Positions 1 through 10,707 of a stretch of DNA of 64,000 nt are shown here, one piece after another (within the stretch, counting starts at the first letter, position 1; every line of letters begins with the position of its first letter). Under the pieces are notes generated by a model. It was not told the DNA's origin, made no database searches, and worked only from the letters and a program-made list of their open reading frames with translations. Origin of the DNA: Thalassia testudinum (lineage: Eukaryota > Streptophyta > Magnoliopsida > Alismatales > Hydrocharitaceae); assembly GCA_037157565.1 (NCBI GenBank), contig JAZHRO010000002.1:71445001-71509000 (forward strand), given 5' to 3'. Made by a program: the position numbers and the translations under genes.

Positions 1-1119
1 TCCTCTCCCTCGGGATCCTTCTTCCTTCACCGTAAGTGACATGCACGGTTGATCGTCGTGTGTAACGACTATGCGAGACTGAGGCGTCAACTAGCGCAGT
101 ACCAGCAAGGTGCGACGTCATCTGTTGACAATGTTGTGGCATCAGCGGCAGGTGATGATCTAGTGGTGGCTCGTGCGACGTGGCTAATGGTGGTTGCCTC
201 CCCGTCCTCGTTTCGTATTGGAGCTCCGATGGTGGGTCCATTCTGCGCCAGCTTCAACGGCAGCGTGCAGTGGTGGATGGCGTGCGCTGGTGAGCACATC
301 GATGGGTTGTTGCGTGTTGTTGGTTGTCTCTATTTTGTACAGGTCATGTGCCACTGCGATTAGTTTGTGGTTGCTTGTGTGTTGTTGGATGGGATCCTTT
401 CTTTTCTTTTTTTTAGGGTTTTGTTTCTGTTGGAGACCACGTGTGACTCTAGGCTATTACAGTCAAGTTTCCCGTTGTTTTCGGCCTTTTAGTCAATTTA
501 TACGATTAACTCGTAGGCGTAATCTTCAAGACTCGTTTCGTTGTGGTCATCTGGTTCCCATTCTTGTAACGTATTTCTTTTTCTTTTTCTTTTATTTCGT
601 ATTTTGTTTTTTATATTTTGCGTTCCCTTATTTTTGTGGGACGTTTTCTCCCTTCGTAAGTAAGGATTTCCTATCTTTCTTTCCATCTAATTGTTACATG
701 TTCTTTCCCTTTTTCAATGAAAATATTTTAAAAAAAAAACCTTATGAAAAATGTTTTATGTACCCATTTTTGTATACTCATTTTCTCACCAAGCCTCCGA
801 CTGTCTTTCCACCTTGGCTTCCTCATGTGAAGCATTCCAGCATGGCTTCCAGCAGGTCGCTCGTTTTCTCACCCAAGCCGCTCAACGCGTTTGAGGTGAT
901 CCCATCTTGTACAGGATGGAGGTATTATTGAGAAATAAATTTGTAATTTAGGTCCATTCAGCTCACCTCTCATCTTCCCCTCCACCGGAAAACTCTAACC
1001 CTAACCCCGCGGGGGACATCCTCCCATACTCCAACTTCTCCCCTCCCCTCCCCTCATCCATCCTCCCGTACTCCACCTTTGCACTAACGCGTCCCCAATC
1101 CACCCCAGGAGGCACACAC
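1..1119. other. Intergenic DNA, no gene recognised
   Basis: Open frames occur here on both strands, but none has a recognisable domain or convincing coding character. The 400-720 part is pyrimidine-rich with long T runs, which opens frames by composition. The 970-1119 part is C-rich and contains two telomere-like CCCTAA units at about 1000, too few to be a telomere array. It could be the leader of the fragment that follows at 1120. Confidence 0.4.
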
Positions 1120-1514
1120 ATGGCGTAGCAAGCCACCATCCTGCCCTCGGGCTCCTCCTCTTCGCCGTCGTCTCTGTCAACTCGATCGTCGCCGATGACA
1201 GCTCGAGCACCACCGTAGGAGGGGAGTAGTTGGACGAGAGCGACACGCTCCCTCCTTCGACCATTGACGACGAAACCATCGGGTCGGCTGATGCAGATGC
1301 ACAGACGATGCCGTCCTCGTCGGGTCGGCCACCCGAGGTCGATGAGCTCGAGGAAGTGGGAGTGCTCGAGCTGGCCGTTCCTTCTGTAGAGGTAGTAGAT
1401 GACGTGGACGACCTTCCGGAAGCTCAACTCACACGTACGCTCCTCCTTCTTGGGATCTTAATTAGTTTGCGGTGGGTGGAGAAGAAGCATGGACGAAGGT
1501 GCAATCGGACCTAA
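1120..1514 (+). pseudogene. Possible broken secreted-protein gene fragment
   Basis: An ATG at 1120 is followed at once by a stop in its own frame. From 1128 another frame encodes a short polar stretch, then a hydrophobic run (ALGLLLFAVVSV) and a plausible signal-peptide cleavage region ending IVA before DDSSS. A TAG at 1227 interrupts it, and the same frame then stays open to 1514 with an acidic, Ser/Pro/Val-rich sequence. This looks like a small secreted-protein gene or first exon carrying one frameshift and one nonsense change. I do not recognise the family. The opposite strand is also open here because of high GC, so coding status is uncertain. Confidence 0.27.
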
Positions 1515-2279
1515 CAGTGAGCTTTTGGTTGATTTTCTACATATTTATCCCTGAAAAATAAGATTTGATGATTACGTGCACATCTGTGTGCACAGATGAA
1601 AGGAAAATGTCTCGTGCACCTACTTTCATACCATTTTTCTCACCAAATGCCCAGCTGGTGCCCAACTGGCTGTCCACATAGGCTTCGTGTTCGTGATGGG
1701 GTGCCTTTCATGTTCGTGTTGGTGAAGTTCTTGCTTTTTATCCTGTCAACAAGATGTTGACGTGGCTTTGTTTTGAATGCATTTAATTTGATTTGTACTG
1801 AAGGCTGTGTAGAATCTTGTGTTCGTAGGGACGGTTGATTTGAGTTGTTGGCTCTGTGTGGGAGCCTTTGTTTTTCTTTGATGACTTTGAATGTTAATGT
1901 GGTTTTTTCGTTGATGTTTGTTATGGGAATTGGATAAGAGATTTGTGTGTTGGAAACCGTCAGTGGGAACATATAATACCAACAGATTGGTATTTAAAAA
2001 AAAAAAAAAATTCTGGTGTACGGTGAGTTGTTGGTAGATCAGGTTGTTTCAGTTGAGGTAAATCATTACAATGTTGCTGTTTGAATGGTTGAACAAAAAA
2101 AAATTTCTTTATATTTTTTTATCGTAGATGTTAACAATATTAATGTCCAAGGAATGAAATTGTAGATGTTGATAACATCCGAATGTATTCAAAATGTATA
2201 TCATATACTACGAGAGAAATGTAATAACAATTCAAAATCTATATTATATGTTACAAGAGAAATGTAATAACAATTACAC
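1515..2279. other. AT-rich intergenic DNA
   Basis: Short open frames on the minus strand (1640-1982) overlap each other in different frames and show no motif. An A run lies at about 1997-2010. I see no gene, RNA or mobile-element end here. Confidence 0.45.
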
Positions 2280-2714
2280 TTGGATGTCAATGACAACATT
2301 TGCAACTATACCTAATATGATTCAAACTACTATGGTTACTTAAAAAATAATTTATGCCTTTGTCGCAAATCTGTAAAAGTGTCGCTTTGAAATATTGAAT
2401 GGTACGATTTCATTAATATCAATCATAAAATTCTCCTTCCTTTAACATTTATCAATAACTCCTACCTTTAACAAATGACCTCCTTTATCAAATACTATAC
2501 CATTGCACTAACATTTTAAAATATGAGATTTTACCACGATTACCAATTTCAAAGTATAAGATTTACCTGTTACAAATGTTGATGAATAATATTTATCTTG
2601 AAACAAATTTTTATTTTGCACTTGTTGGAAATATTATTTTTATACAAGTGTTGAGATATATAACATGTATGTAATTTGACTATCAGAGATACCAAACACC
2701 GTTGATATTTAGTC
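2280..2714. repeat. Diverged direct repeat, copy 1
   Basis: This AT-rich stretch matches 3484-3856 nearly end to end. Shared landmarks include CTATACCTAAT, ACAAATGACCTCCT, ATGAGATTTTACCAC and ACAAGTGTTGAGA. Copy 1 continues through ATAACATGTATGTAATTTGA, which in copy 2 lies beyond the 30-kb element nest, at 33808. The offset between copies is about 1.2 kb, so this is an old tandem duplication. It shows what copy 2 looked like before the retrotransposon inserted. Confidence 0.8.
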
Positions 2715-2720
2715 TTCGCA

Positions 2721-3160
2721 GTGGAGAGGGACCTCTGCAACTCCATCTTTGCCTCCTCTGAGTCCATCACCGACTCGTGCTTCATGGAGATCACTAGGGA
2801 CGCCGCCGTCCCCCCAATCCCAGACCATCCCCTCGAACCACCACCACCACTAGCAACAACTCCTACTCCGCCCTGTGCTCACCGAGGTCCTCGTCTAGGT
2901 TCGCTCTCCTCAAGCTTCACCTCTGCAAGGTAAGTAATAACCCCTTAACTTCAGATCTTGGGTACCCCTCTCTGTTCATATATGGGTGCTTATAGTTGTT
3001 GCTTCCTTTTGCAGCAGAGACAAAGTTATCTTGAGATGGGAGGGGAAGTTTCAGGAAAATTGGAGGGGAAATGTTCTTCGATGCTACCGCTTCACCTTAC
3101 ATTCTATTAAATGGCTAATCAAAAATTTCTACAACCGCACATGTTATCCTTAATGTTTTC
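2721..3160 (+). CDS. Putative two-exon ORF, unknown function
   Basis: An open frame from the ATG at 2721 (MERDLCNSIFASSES...) becomes Pro-rich and ends at a TAA that lies inside a consensus-like 5' splice site, AAG|GTAAGT, at about 2930. About 80 bp downstream is a pyrimidine stretch ending TTTTGCAG at about 3014. Joining the two keeps a frame open for roughly 47 further codons (basic, aromatic) before a TAA near 3160. This could be a short spliced gene or a leftover first exon. No family is recognised. The second part is short enough to be open by chance. Confidence 0.25.
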
Positions 3161-3483
3161 TAACATATGTGAAACCAAACAAGGATCTACTGGAACATAA
3201 TTCTTGAAAAGAATTTACTTAGTTTAATAAGACGATTACCATGATTGGATATGTAGTCAGTAACTTGAAATTTAAAAGAGGTGGTAATTTGTAAAAATAT
3301 TGTCATTGTATACTTATAAAAACTGCTTTAATTACTTCTAGGATAAGTTAACAGATGATACAAGACACTAACTCTATTAGGTGCAATTTGTGATCAATGC
3401 CATTGGTAATCTACGGCAAGAACTCATTCTACAAGGACGAAATGCATTAGTTCTCACCCTTGCAGAAAGAAAATCAGATATCT

Positions 3484-3856
3484 ATGACAACACTTATAAC
3501 TATACCTAATGTGATTCAAACTACAGTGGTTACTTAAAAATAACTTCATCATAGTTTTATGCCTTTGTGACAAACCTGTAAAACTGTTGCTGTGAAATAT
3601 TGAATAGCAAGAGTCCATTAATATCAACTGTCAAATTCTCCTACTTTTAACACTTATCAATAATTCTTACCTTTAACAAATGACCTCCTCTAGCAAATAC
3701 TATACTGCTTCTCTAACCTTTCAAAGTATGAGATTTTACCACAATTGCCAATTTCAAAGTATGAGATTTACATGTTACGAATGATGAAGAATAATTATCC
3801 CGAACAAATTTTTATTCTGCATTTGTTGGAAATGTTATTTTACACAAGTGTTGAGA
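3484..3856. repeat. Diverged direct repeat, copy 2 (left part)
   Basis: This is the second copy of the 2280-2714 sequence. It stops at GTGTTGAGA where the copia 3' LTR begins; the remainder (TATAACATGTATG...) follows the 5' LTR at 33806. A weaker partial third copy, with similar words around ATAGATAACATGTACATAATTTGACTATAGC, lies at about 34070-34140. Confidence 0.75.
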
Positions 3857-4843
3857 TGAAACAAACACATATAGAAAATAAATAAGAACATATGCATTTT
3901 CAATGTTTTCGTATAAATCAAAAATATTAAATTAAGCAAGTCAAACATGATTTGATAAGATCCAGAATAAAATAAAGAACAAATAATATGCAATAACACA
4001 AATAAACAAAATGAGAATTGATTAGATTTTACTAATTGAAGCGTCCATTAAGGACATCCCTTGGAGAAGATATCACCCCCTACAATACTTGTGCGTTGGG
4101 GTCTAACGAACTCCTCCCAGGATACGATGAACCACCTCCAAGATTCGACGCACTCTGATCTTGAACGTCCTCGAAAACTACCTCAGAAGAACGAAGCCGA
4201 GGCAATTTGGTTTCCAACCAGATTCCCGATTGATCTACTAATTTAATAGTTTAATCAACCAAAAATTTCTCATGGATCTCTCAACTCCTTATGCAAGATC
4301 GACAAAAGTGATTGAAGATTTTTCTACCAATCTCACGTTGAACGAATGCACCAAGAAAGAGAGACAAAAACAAGAGAGAGGGAGAGAAAGTGGAGAGAGT
4401 TTTTCTACACTTGTTGTGTGTCAAATGAGAGTCCCCTCGTAACCCTTATATAAAGCCCACGACTAGATATGAGATTGAAAATAATTGGTCGACCAATTTT
4501 ACATTTTTATCAACCAATCCAAATTAAAATCGTGAGATTGAAATATGTAGCAAAAGAGTCTAAGTTCCAAGTTCCAAATTGATTCTCACCCGAACTTAAG
4601 CTGGAGTTGAGGCAGGGTAGGGCGAGGCATACGTGCTTGCGTGCGTGGTCCCCAACCTCAACGCTCACTCTTTGCTACATAAGTCATAGGAGGCAGAAGC
4701 TTTTTACACCTATCAGGAGGTTTGTCCACTTCCAGTATGGGACTAAAGACCTCTCCTAAATCTCACTGATTTCAGCATGAATTTCCACATCACCCTATAG
4801 CAATTACATCCCAATTGATGCAATTAGGCTCTCAAGTCCAACA
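3857..4843 (-). repeat. 3' LTR of the copia element
   Basis: This 987-bp LTR matches 32666-33805 along its length, with many substitutions. It is about 150 bp shorter, because the array of GATCGACCAA-like words in the 5' LTR is mostly absent. A TATATAAG promoter-like element on the minus strand lies at about 4445-4452. Confidence 0.85.
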
Positions 4844-4856
4844 ATCCCCCACAAAT
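4844..4856 (-). other. Polypurine tract of the copia element
   Basis: The minus strand reads ATTTGTGGGGGAT directly before the LTR start TGTTGGACTT. This is the expected plus-strand primer position and it fixes the element's orientation. Confidence 0.75.
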
Positions 4857-6774
4857 TCATCGTTGAAATTCAACAATAAATTTCTCGGCTACCGCACTCT
4901 ACTTTCAGTAAAGATACCTTCCGATTTGAACCCTTACCTGAATCATCCACCTTCACCACCACAAGAATAAAGTGAAGCTAGTCTTGAACTTTAGACCTTT
5001 GATGTCAGGTGTATAATGGTGACAACATAATGAAGTTCTTGGTGATAATCTTCAGGGTTGGTGCTCTTAAGGACCATGCACCATGTCATGTTTTGTGAGT
5101 ATAATCGAGAAATACAATATTCCCTTACCTGCGGCCCACAATAGCACTCACATAGGTGATGTTCTTTCAGGATGCACTACTCACATCCTGCGATAAAGAC
5201 TTGAACCCATTCAGAACCTCTACTCTTCCTAAATTTGCAACTTAAGGCACTAAGGCTTCCAGGAATTGGACTCAGATGCAAATGCATCTAATAATGAGTG
5301 CCAACCAGTTCCCCATACAGCTTGTTGTTACCACATTGAACCTACTTTGTGGGACCTCCACTTAGTTAGGTTGGGTTGCTACTGTAGGTGAACTCCCAAT
5401 GGGTCTCAGTTCTATCCCAAGCCTAGACTTAAGGACTAAAGATCTATCAAGTCCTTTAGTAAATGGATCTGCTGTGTTATCCTTAGATCCTATAAATTCC
5501 ACAGCAATCACTCCTTTAGACACTAAATCCCTTACAGACTTGAGTCTGATTTGAATATGTCACCTTGTTTTCTAATTAAACTTTAACTCTTAATCTTTGG
5601 TATAACAGTCATACTATCACAATGCAAAGATATCGTAGGAAATGACTTACCCATCATAGGGATTTCTGTAAGAAGTCTCTTTAGCTATTCAGCCTCAATT
5701 CCAATGATGTCTAAGGCACATAGCTTAGCCTCAAATGTAGACAGGGCTAAAATGGTCTATTTTGCAGACTGTCAGGAGACTGCACGGCCTCCAAGCGTAA
5801 AGACATACCCTGTAACACCATTATTCCCGAAATCCTCCATTTGACCGATCCAACTTACATCACTATATCCTTCCAAAACTGAAGGATATTTACTATAATA
5901 CAAATTAAGGGAAACAATTCTCTTTAAGTACCTAAGTGCTCAGTTTAAGGCATCCCAATGAGTGTAGTCAGGACAACTTGTGTATTTGCTCAACTTAGAC
6001 ACAGAAAAGAATATCCAATCTAGTACAATTAGCCAAATACATCAAGCTTCCTATAATCTGTGAATATCTTAGTTGTGAAATAGGCGTTCCACTTTTGTTC
6101 TTATAGAGAGCTTTTGATGAATCAAAAGGAGTGCTTACAACCTTGCAATCTTCATAGCCAAATTTCTCAAGAACCTTCACAACATAATGAGATTGAGAAA
6201 TAGCTATCTCCCCTACCGATCGAATCAGTTTGAGACTTAGAATCACATTTGCAATACCCATATCCTTCATCTCAAACTTACTAGTCCAAAACAACTTAGT
6301 TTCATTCACAATTTTAATGTCTGATCCAAATAGTAATATATCATCTACATATAGGCATAGGACAATACACATATCACTCTTAATCATAGAATAGACACAC
6401 CTGTCAAATTTGTGACCTATAAAGTCAAAAGATTATACAGTCTTATCAAAATTTTCATGCCATTGCTTAGGTGCTTGTTTCAAACCATAAAGAGATTTAA
6501 CAAGCTTGCAAACCTTTTTCTCATTCCCAGGAGCTACAAATCCCTCAGGCTGGTCCATATAGATCTCCTCCTCAAGATCGCCATGAAGAAAGGCGTTCTT
6601 CACATCCATTTGGTGAATAGTGAGATCATAAATAGAAACACCAATGCAATAGACATCCGGATAGTAGTTATCCTAGTTACTGGAGAATAGTTATTGAAAT
6701 AATTGATTCCTTCCATTTGGTTGAACCCCTTGACAACAAGTCTAGCATTATACTTTTCAATAGATCCGTCAGAG
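4857..6774 (-). pseudogene. Copia pol, 3' part: reverse transcriptase and RNase H
   Basis: The clearest open piece is 5995-6387. It holds the copia RT motif LYVDDILLFG, a later GSLMYLANCTRLDI segment and a TPFDSS connection. Upstream, from 6388 to 6774, frames encode the RT fingers and palm with frameshifts. Downstream to about 5700 an RNase H region is recognisable (an SD-SWIG-like segment, TGYVFTLGG), but several stops interrupt it. The reading frame is cut at 6775 by the Athila-like LTR and resumes at 30075 at matching codons of the KWVFKRKLR...DGSIEKY region. This is a dead gene fragment. Confidence 0.85.
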
Positions 6775-6888
6775 TTTACGAGCTAAGTCGGGATTTTAAA
6801 ATCACTTCATTACGATATAGTCGAAATAGCGTGCAAACAAATACAATTTATAACTCGAAAGATCGTTAAGAAAGTCCGAGGTCAAACG
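6775..6888 (-). repeat. Athila-like 3' LTR, outer piece
   Basis: This stretch matches 27547-27660 (shared CTAAGTC, GGATTTTAAAATCACTTCATT and GATCGTTAAGAAAGTCCGAG). It is cut from the rest of the LTR (12409-14818) by the gag-only element. Its last five bases, AAACG, are the target duplication. Confidence 0.85.
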
Positions 6889-7298
6889 TGTTAGTGCTAG
6901 AGCACCGCGATCGTTTGTTTTGATGATAACAAAACACGTGTCGTTTAACATTTGCACTTGGAGTCTTAGATTTCAGGTCAATTGCAAATGGAGACGTGGT
7001 TAGACGGAATTCGAGTTCGCATCCAGGACAGATTGGAGGAGCTTGATGGAGAACAGAGGGGATTCACGAGGAGCGATAGATTGAAGATGGAAGGACAAGA
7101 AGAATATGATAGAATTCTATTTATTCCTTTCATGTACTTTTGTCTTTATTTTCTTGCTCTTTATTTCCTTAGAACATTATGTTAAAGAGCCTCAAAGTAC
7201 CCTAACAGTAGTCCTAAGAACACCGGCACAACCCTAGAATACTTAGGCTTTCTGTAGAGAACTTAGAAAACCAATATAGGGTTCAAACAGCATTTTCA

Positions 7299-7826
7299 GA
7301 CGTCTAATTTCAAAATCAGACGTCTCATAAAGTGTTTTAAGACGTCTGACTGTTGATTCAGATGTATGATAACATTTAGGCTGGACATAGTTAGTTCTGT
7401 CTGATGAAATCAGACGTCCAAACCTTAGACCAGACGTCTTAGGAGACGTCTGATGACTTTGCCAGACGTTCAATTAGTGGACCATTGGCTCTCTTAGCAA
7501 ACACTCGAGGATATGACCGTTAGAGCCTTTCCAGACGTCCTTAAGCCTTTCTAGACGTCTGATAATTGACCATTCTGCCTCAACTGACCCGAAAATCTCC
7601 TCTCAGAGATTTTCTAGCCGTTGCAATCCATTCCCACGAAAAAGTAGGTTTCCAGACGTCCAGACATAGTGCCAGACGTCCTATCTGTCGTCTGATGGAT
7701 TTGCGCTAGAACCCTGTTTAGATCTGATTCAAGTCAGGAAAGAACCCGCACGAAATCAGACGTCTGACCTTGAAATCAGACGTCTTAAAATGGACTTCCA
7801 GACGTCTGATGCCAAAATTAGACGTC
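7299..7826. promoter_or_regulatory. Cluster of 14 GACGTC palindromes in U3
   Basis: Exact GACGTC occurs at 7299, 7319, 7341, 7413, 7433, 7445, 7534, 7554, 7655, 7675, 7759, 7779, 7801 and 7821, usually as (C)AGACGTCTG. A random 6-mer would be expected about 0.13 times in this length. The cluster lies upstream of the TATA box. GACGTC is the core of the C-box type of plant bZIP binding site; a role as enhancer is inference. Confidence 0.75.
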
Positions 7827-7939
7827 TGATTGCCCTGTCAGTGCAATCATTGTTCCTGATTTTGGCCTGATTCTCTTGGGCTTTGCACCCAACGGCTATG
7901 GAACCTTTCCTAAGCCTTCCAAAGCCTTCCTAAGGCCTC

Positions 7940-7947
7940 TATAAATA
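7940..7947 (+). promoter_or_regulatory. TATA box of the gag-only 5' LTR
   Basis: TATAAATA sits in CCTCTATAAATAGAGGGG about 110 bp downstream of the GACGTC cluster, and in the matching place in the other LTR. It would mark the U3/R border about 30 bp upstream of transcript start. Confidence 0.75.
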
Positions 7948-8585
7948 GAGGGGAACCTCTTGCACACAAACACACACCTAAGATACACAAGACACACCTT
8001 GCAATATACTTTCAAACCATTTTGTGTCTCTCTTGCTCTCAAAGCTCAAGTTCTACATCTTGAGAGTATCAAGCTTTGCACACCCGCTCTCCCGCCGTAG
8101 TTCACGAGAGCGACGTAGTGCCGTCGTGTTGTTCATGCATCCGCGTCGCCGACGCACTCCTTGCAAAGGGGAGTTTCTTAATTCCTATAGAAGCTTAGGT
8201 TTAAAATTACTTTGTTGGCTCTATAGGATTATTTGTTATTTTATCTTTGTTATTTGGTTGGGTATTCGCTTTGCGAATTCCCGTCTCCTTTGAGGGACAA
8301 AATCCTTCTCGTGAAGAGAAGGGGTTGAGGAATGCTACCCTCGCACTTGTAGCGTGGTTGTATTTGAGGTTGAATCACCCTCGTTTAAAGTGATTCGTTT
8401 AGCGGATTTTGATCAACTTGGTTGATCGGAAAATCCTAACTCGAGAGGGTTAGGTGGTGGTTTTCACCCAGTTTGGGTTTCCACCTAAAAATACTTGTGT
8501 ACTTGTGTGATTGTCTATTTTGTGAGATTGTTTATATTTATTTCTGCAATTATTACGTCACCCCCTCCTAGTAGGGAATTTCAAT

Positions 8586-8597
8586 TGGTATCAGAGC
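8586..8597 (+). other. Primer binding site (initiator tRNA-Met)
   Basis: TGGTATCAGAGC starts two bases after the 5' LTR end. It is the usual complement to the 3' end of plant initiator tRNA-Met used by copia elements, and it confirms plus-strand orientation. Confidence 0.9.
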
Positions 8598-8619
8598 AGG
8601 TTCTTGCTATTCGGAGTAA

Positions 8620-10374
8620 CACCCAGCAAGAAGATCTACGGAGGGAAGCAGTTCCGCGGGTAGGATTTCCGAGGGCCAGTCTACGACTCATCCACCATTC
8701 TTCGACGGGAGCAACTACCCTTACTGGAAGCTGCGGATGAAGACGTGGCTTCAAGCCACCGATTTCATGGTCTGGGCCAGGTGCGAGACCCCCTTCAGCA
8801 TTCCAGAAAAACCCGCCGAAGGATATTCGCAGCAGCAGATTCGTGAACTCTCGCTTAACGCAAAAACAATAAACGCGTTGTATTGCGCGCTCAGCTCGGA
8901 GGAGTTCAACAGAATCTCGCATTGCGCCACCGCATACGAGATTTGGCACACACTTGAGGTAACTCACGAAGGTACCTCTAAGGTAAAAACCTCTAAAATT
9001 AATTTACTTTCTCAAGAATTTGAATCTTTTTCAATGAAATCTAACGAATCTTTAAGTGAGATGAACACTAGGTTCACTCTCATTGTAAACAACTTGAAAG
9101 CTTTAGGGAAGACTTTCATCAAGGGGGAGCTTCAAGGGAAGCTTCTTCGTTCCCTTGGACCGGAATGGGAACAGAAAGTCACCGCCATCGAGGAGGCAAA
9201 CGAAGTGGAGGAGCTCAACATGGAAGATCTCCTAGGCAATCTAATGGCCTACGAGACAAAGTTGAAGCAGAAAAAGAAGGATACACCGGAGCCTAAACCG
9301 AAGAAGACTCTCGCCTTCAGAGCCGCGTCGGATAGCGAGGTAAGTTCCGACGATGAAGACTTTAGAATTCTACTTAAAAAATTTTCCAAGTTTTGTAGGG
9401 AATTAAAGAAAGAGAAAAAGGAGAAGAAGGAAAGCCCAAGACATTACTACCACTGCAACGAGAAAGGGCACCTACGACCAGAGTGCCCTCTTCTTAAAAA
9501 GGAGAAGAAGAAGGAAAAGGAAAAGAGATCTAAGAAGAAAGCGTTCCAAGCCACCTGGGACGATTCCAGCTCGGAGGAAGAAGAAGAAGAAAAGTCTGTA
9601 GAAGAAGAAACCGCTTGCTTCGGTTTCATGGCCAGAGGAAGCGACAGCGAAAGCAAAAGCGACTCAGACAACGAGGTAAGTTACGACTTAGAAGAAGCTT
9701 TTAATGAACTTTTTGAAGTTAGTAAAGCACTTAAGATAGAAAATAAAAGCATGAAAAAGAATCTTAGCTTTCTTAAATCTGAAAATGATAGGTTAGAAAT
9801 AAAACTTAAGGATCTAGAATCTTGTCCTAAAAATGATAACCTATTATTAGAAAATCATAACCTCATCAATGAAAATAATAAATTGATTAAGGAAAATGTT
9901 AGTCTAAAAATAGAAATTTTTGATTTAAAGACTAAGATGGATATTATAGAAAAAGAAATCGCATGTCTTAGGGAAAACTCCAACAAATTAATCAATAAAG
10001 TAGATAATTTTTATAGCCCTAAGGTTGAGAAAGGATCTCCATCAAGGAGACCCGCTAACAGATCCGAATCCAAGCTCACTTGGATACCGAAGGAAGATTT
10101 GGAATCTTGTTTTGTAGGTTTCAAGGATGACTACAACACAAAAGATTGGACCTACAAGCTCAAAGCTGGTCAACTCAAGTTGGGAGAACCAAGGAGTAGA
10201 CCAAGGAGGAGAACAAAAAGACCGACGAGACGACGAACAAACGATGGACCCGCCGCACATCGACCACCAGATTGGAGACCAGCGCCAATGCCCGGGACTC
10301 CAAGCTACGGATGGGAGCCCCATCCGATGTGGCATCCACCACCACCATTCGGGCCATTTTATTGGCCATGGTAG
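8620..10374 (+). CDS. gag: Gag polyprotein of the gag-only copia element
   Basis: The frame is open from 8620 (after TAA at 8617) to 10374. The first ATG is at 8737, giving 545 residues, but the conserved copia gag start, FDGSNYPYWK, lies upstream at about 8701-8730 with no ATG before it. Either the original start codon is lost or initiation is non-AUG. From 8737: UBN2-type capsid region to about residue 190, with EIWHTLEVTHEGTSKVK and ITRFTL-like blocks; a zinc knuckle at 237-250; a Lys/Glu/Ser charged linker; a coiled coil at about 325-430; and a Pro/Trp/Arg-rich tail. In the knuckle (C-x2-C-x4-H-x4-C) the first Cys is Tyr237 (TAC); Cys240, His245 and Cys250 remain. The protein would package RNA in virus-like particles. 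Activity is doubtful. Confidence 0.88.
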   Translation, partial: HPARRSTEGSSSAGRISEGQSTTHPPFFDGSNYPYWKLRMKTWLQATDFMVWARCETPFSIPEKPAEGYSQQQIRELSLNAKTINALYCALSSEEFNRISHCATAYEIWHTLEVTHEGTSKVKTSKINLLSQEFESFSMKSNESLSEMNTRFTLIVNNLKALGKTFIKGELQGKLLRSLGPEWEQKVTAIEEANEVEELNMEDLLGNLMAYETKLKQKKKDTPEPKPKKTLAFRAASDSEVSSDDEDFRILLKKFSKFCRELKKEKKEKKESPRHYYHCNEKGHLRPECPLLKKEKKKEKEKRSKKKAFQATWDDSSSEEEEEEKSVEEETACFGFMARGSDSESKSDSDNEVSYDLEEAFNELFEVSKALKIENKSMKKNLSFLKSENDRLEIKLKDLESCPKNDNLLLENHNLINENNKLIKENVSLKIEIFDLKTKMDIIEKEIACLRENSNKLINKVDNFYSPKVEKGSPSRRPANRSESKLTWIPKEDLESCFVGFKDDYNTKDWTYKLKAGQLKLGEPRSRPRRRTKRPTRRRTNDGPAAHRPPDWRPAPMPGTPSYGWEPHPMWHPPPPFGPFYWPW

Positions 10375-10693
10375 GTGAGGTAAAAACCATTTACCCTATC
10401 TTTTTATCATAAGCATTTAGATAGGAGGAGCAAAAAATTATAAGCTAATTGTCAATTTTTAAGGGGGAGATATAAGGTAGCGAAATTTCCTTTAGAAATG
10501 GGGAGAAAAATAATAACTATCTTGTTGTTATAAAAAAAAAACGGGGGGAGGACATTACCTTTATTAAAAGAAATTTATAGAAGAGCATGTTTTAAGGGAG
10601 AGTTATAGAAAATTTAAAATTAATCAAACCTTTTTGATAATGTCAAAAAGGGGGAGGATTTTTTACATTATTATTTATGATTTTGTCATCATT
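10375..10693 (+). other. Non-coding 3' region of the gag-only element
   Basis: This AT-rich stretch contains several separate purine runs of the AAGGGGGAG type (about 10462, 10540 and 10650) before the terminal tract. No pol remnant is visible, so the missing pol was not left as a decayed fragment here. Confidence 0.7.
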
Positions 10694-10706
10694 AAAAAGG
10701 GGGAGA
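10694..10706 (+). other. Polypurine tract of the gag-only element
   Basis: AAAAAGGGGGAGA ends directly upstream of the 3' LTR start TGTTGGTGC. It is the expected primer for plus-strand DNA synthesis. Confidence 0.88.
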
Positions 10707-10707
10707 T

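Larger units (their letters stand above)
6889..8583 (+). repeat. 5' LTR of the gag-only element
   Basis: The LTR begins TGTTAGTGCTAG and ends AATTTCA. It holds 14 exact GACGTC palindromes between 7299 and 7826, a TATA box at 7940, and a transcribed part after it containing the CGCCGACGCACTCC segment. It is nearly the same length as the 3' LTR (10708-12403). Confidence 0.93.

Noticed and set aside
7299..7826. CRISPR-like array from regularly recurring CAGACGTCTG
   Set aside because: Repeat is too short, spacing irregular (10-100 bp), and it lies in a plant LTR.
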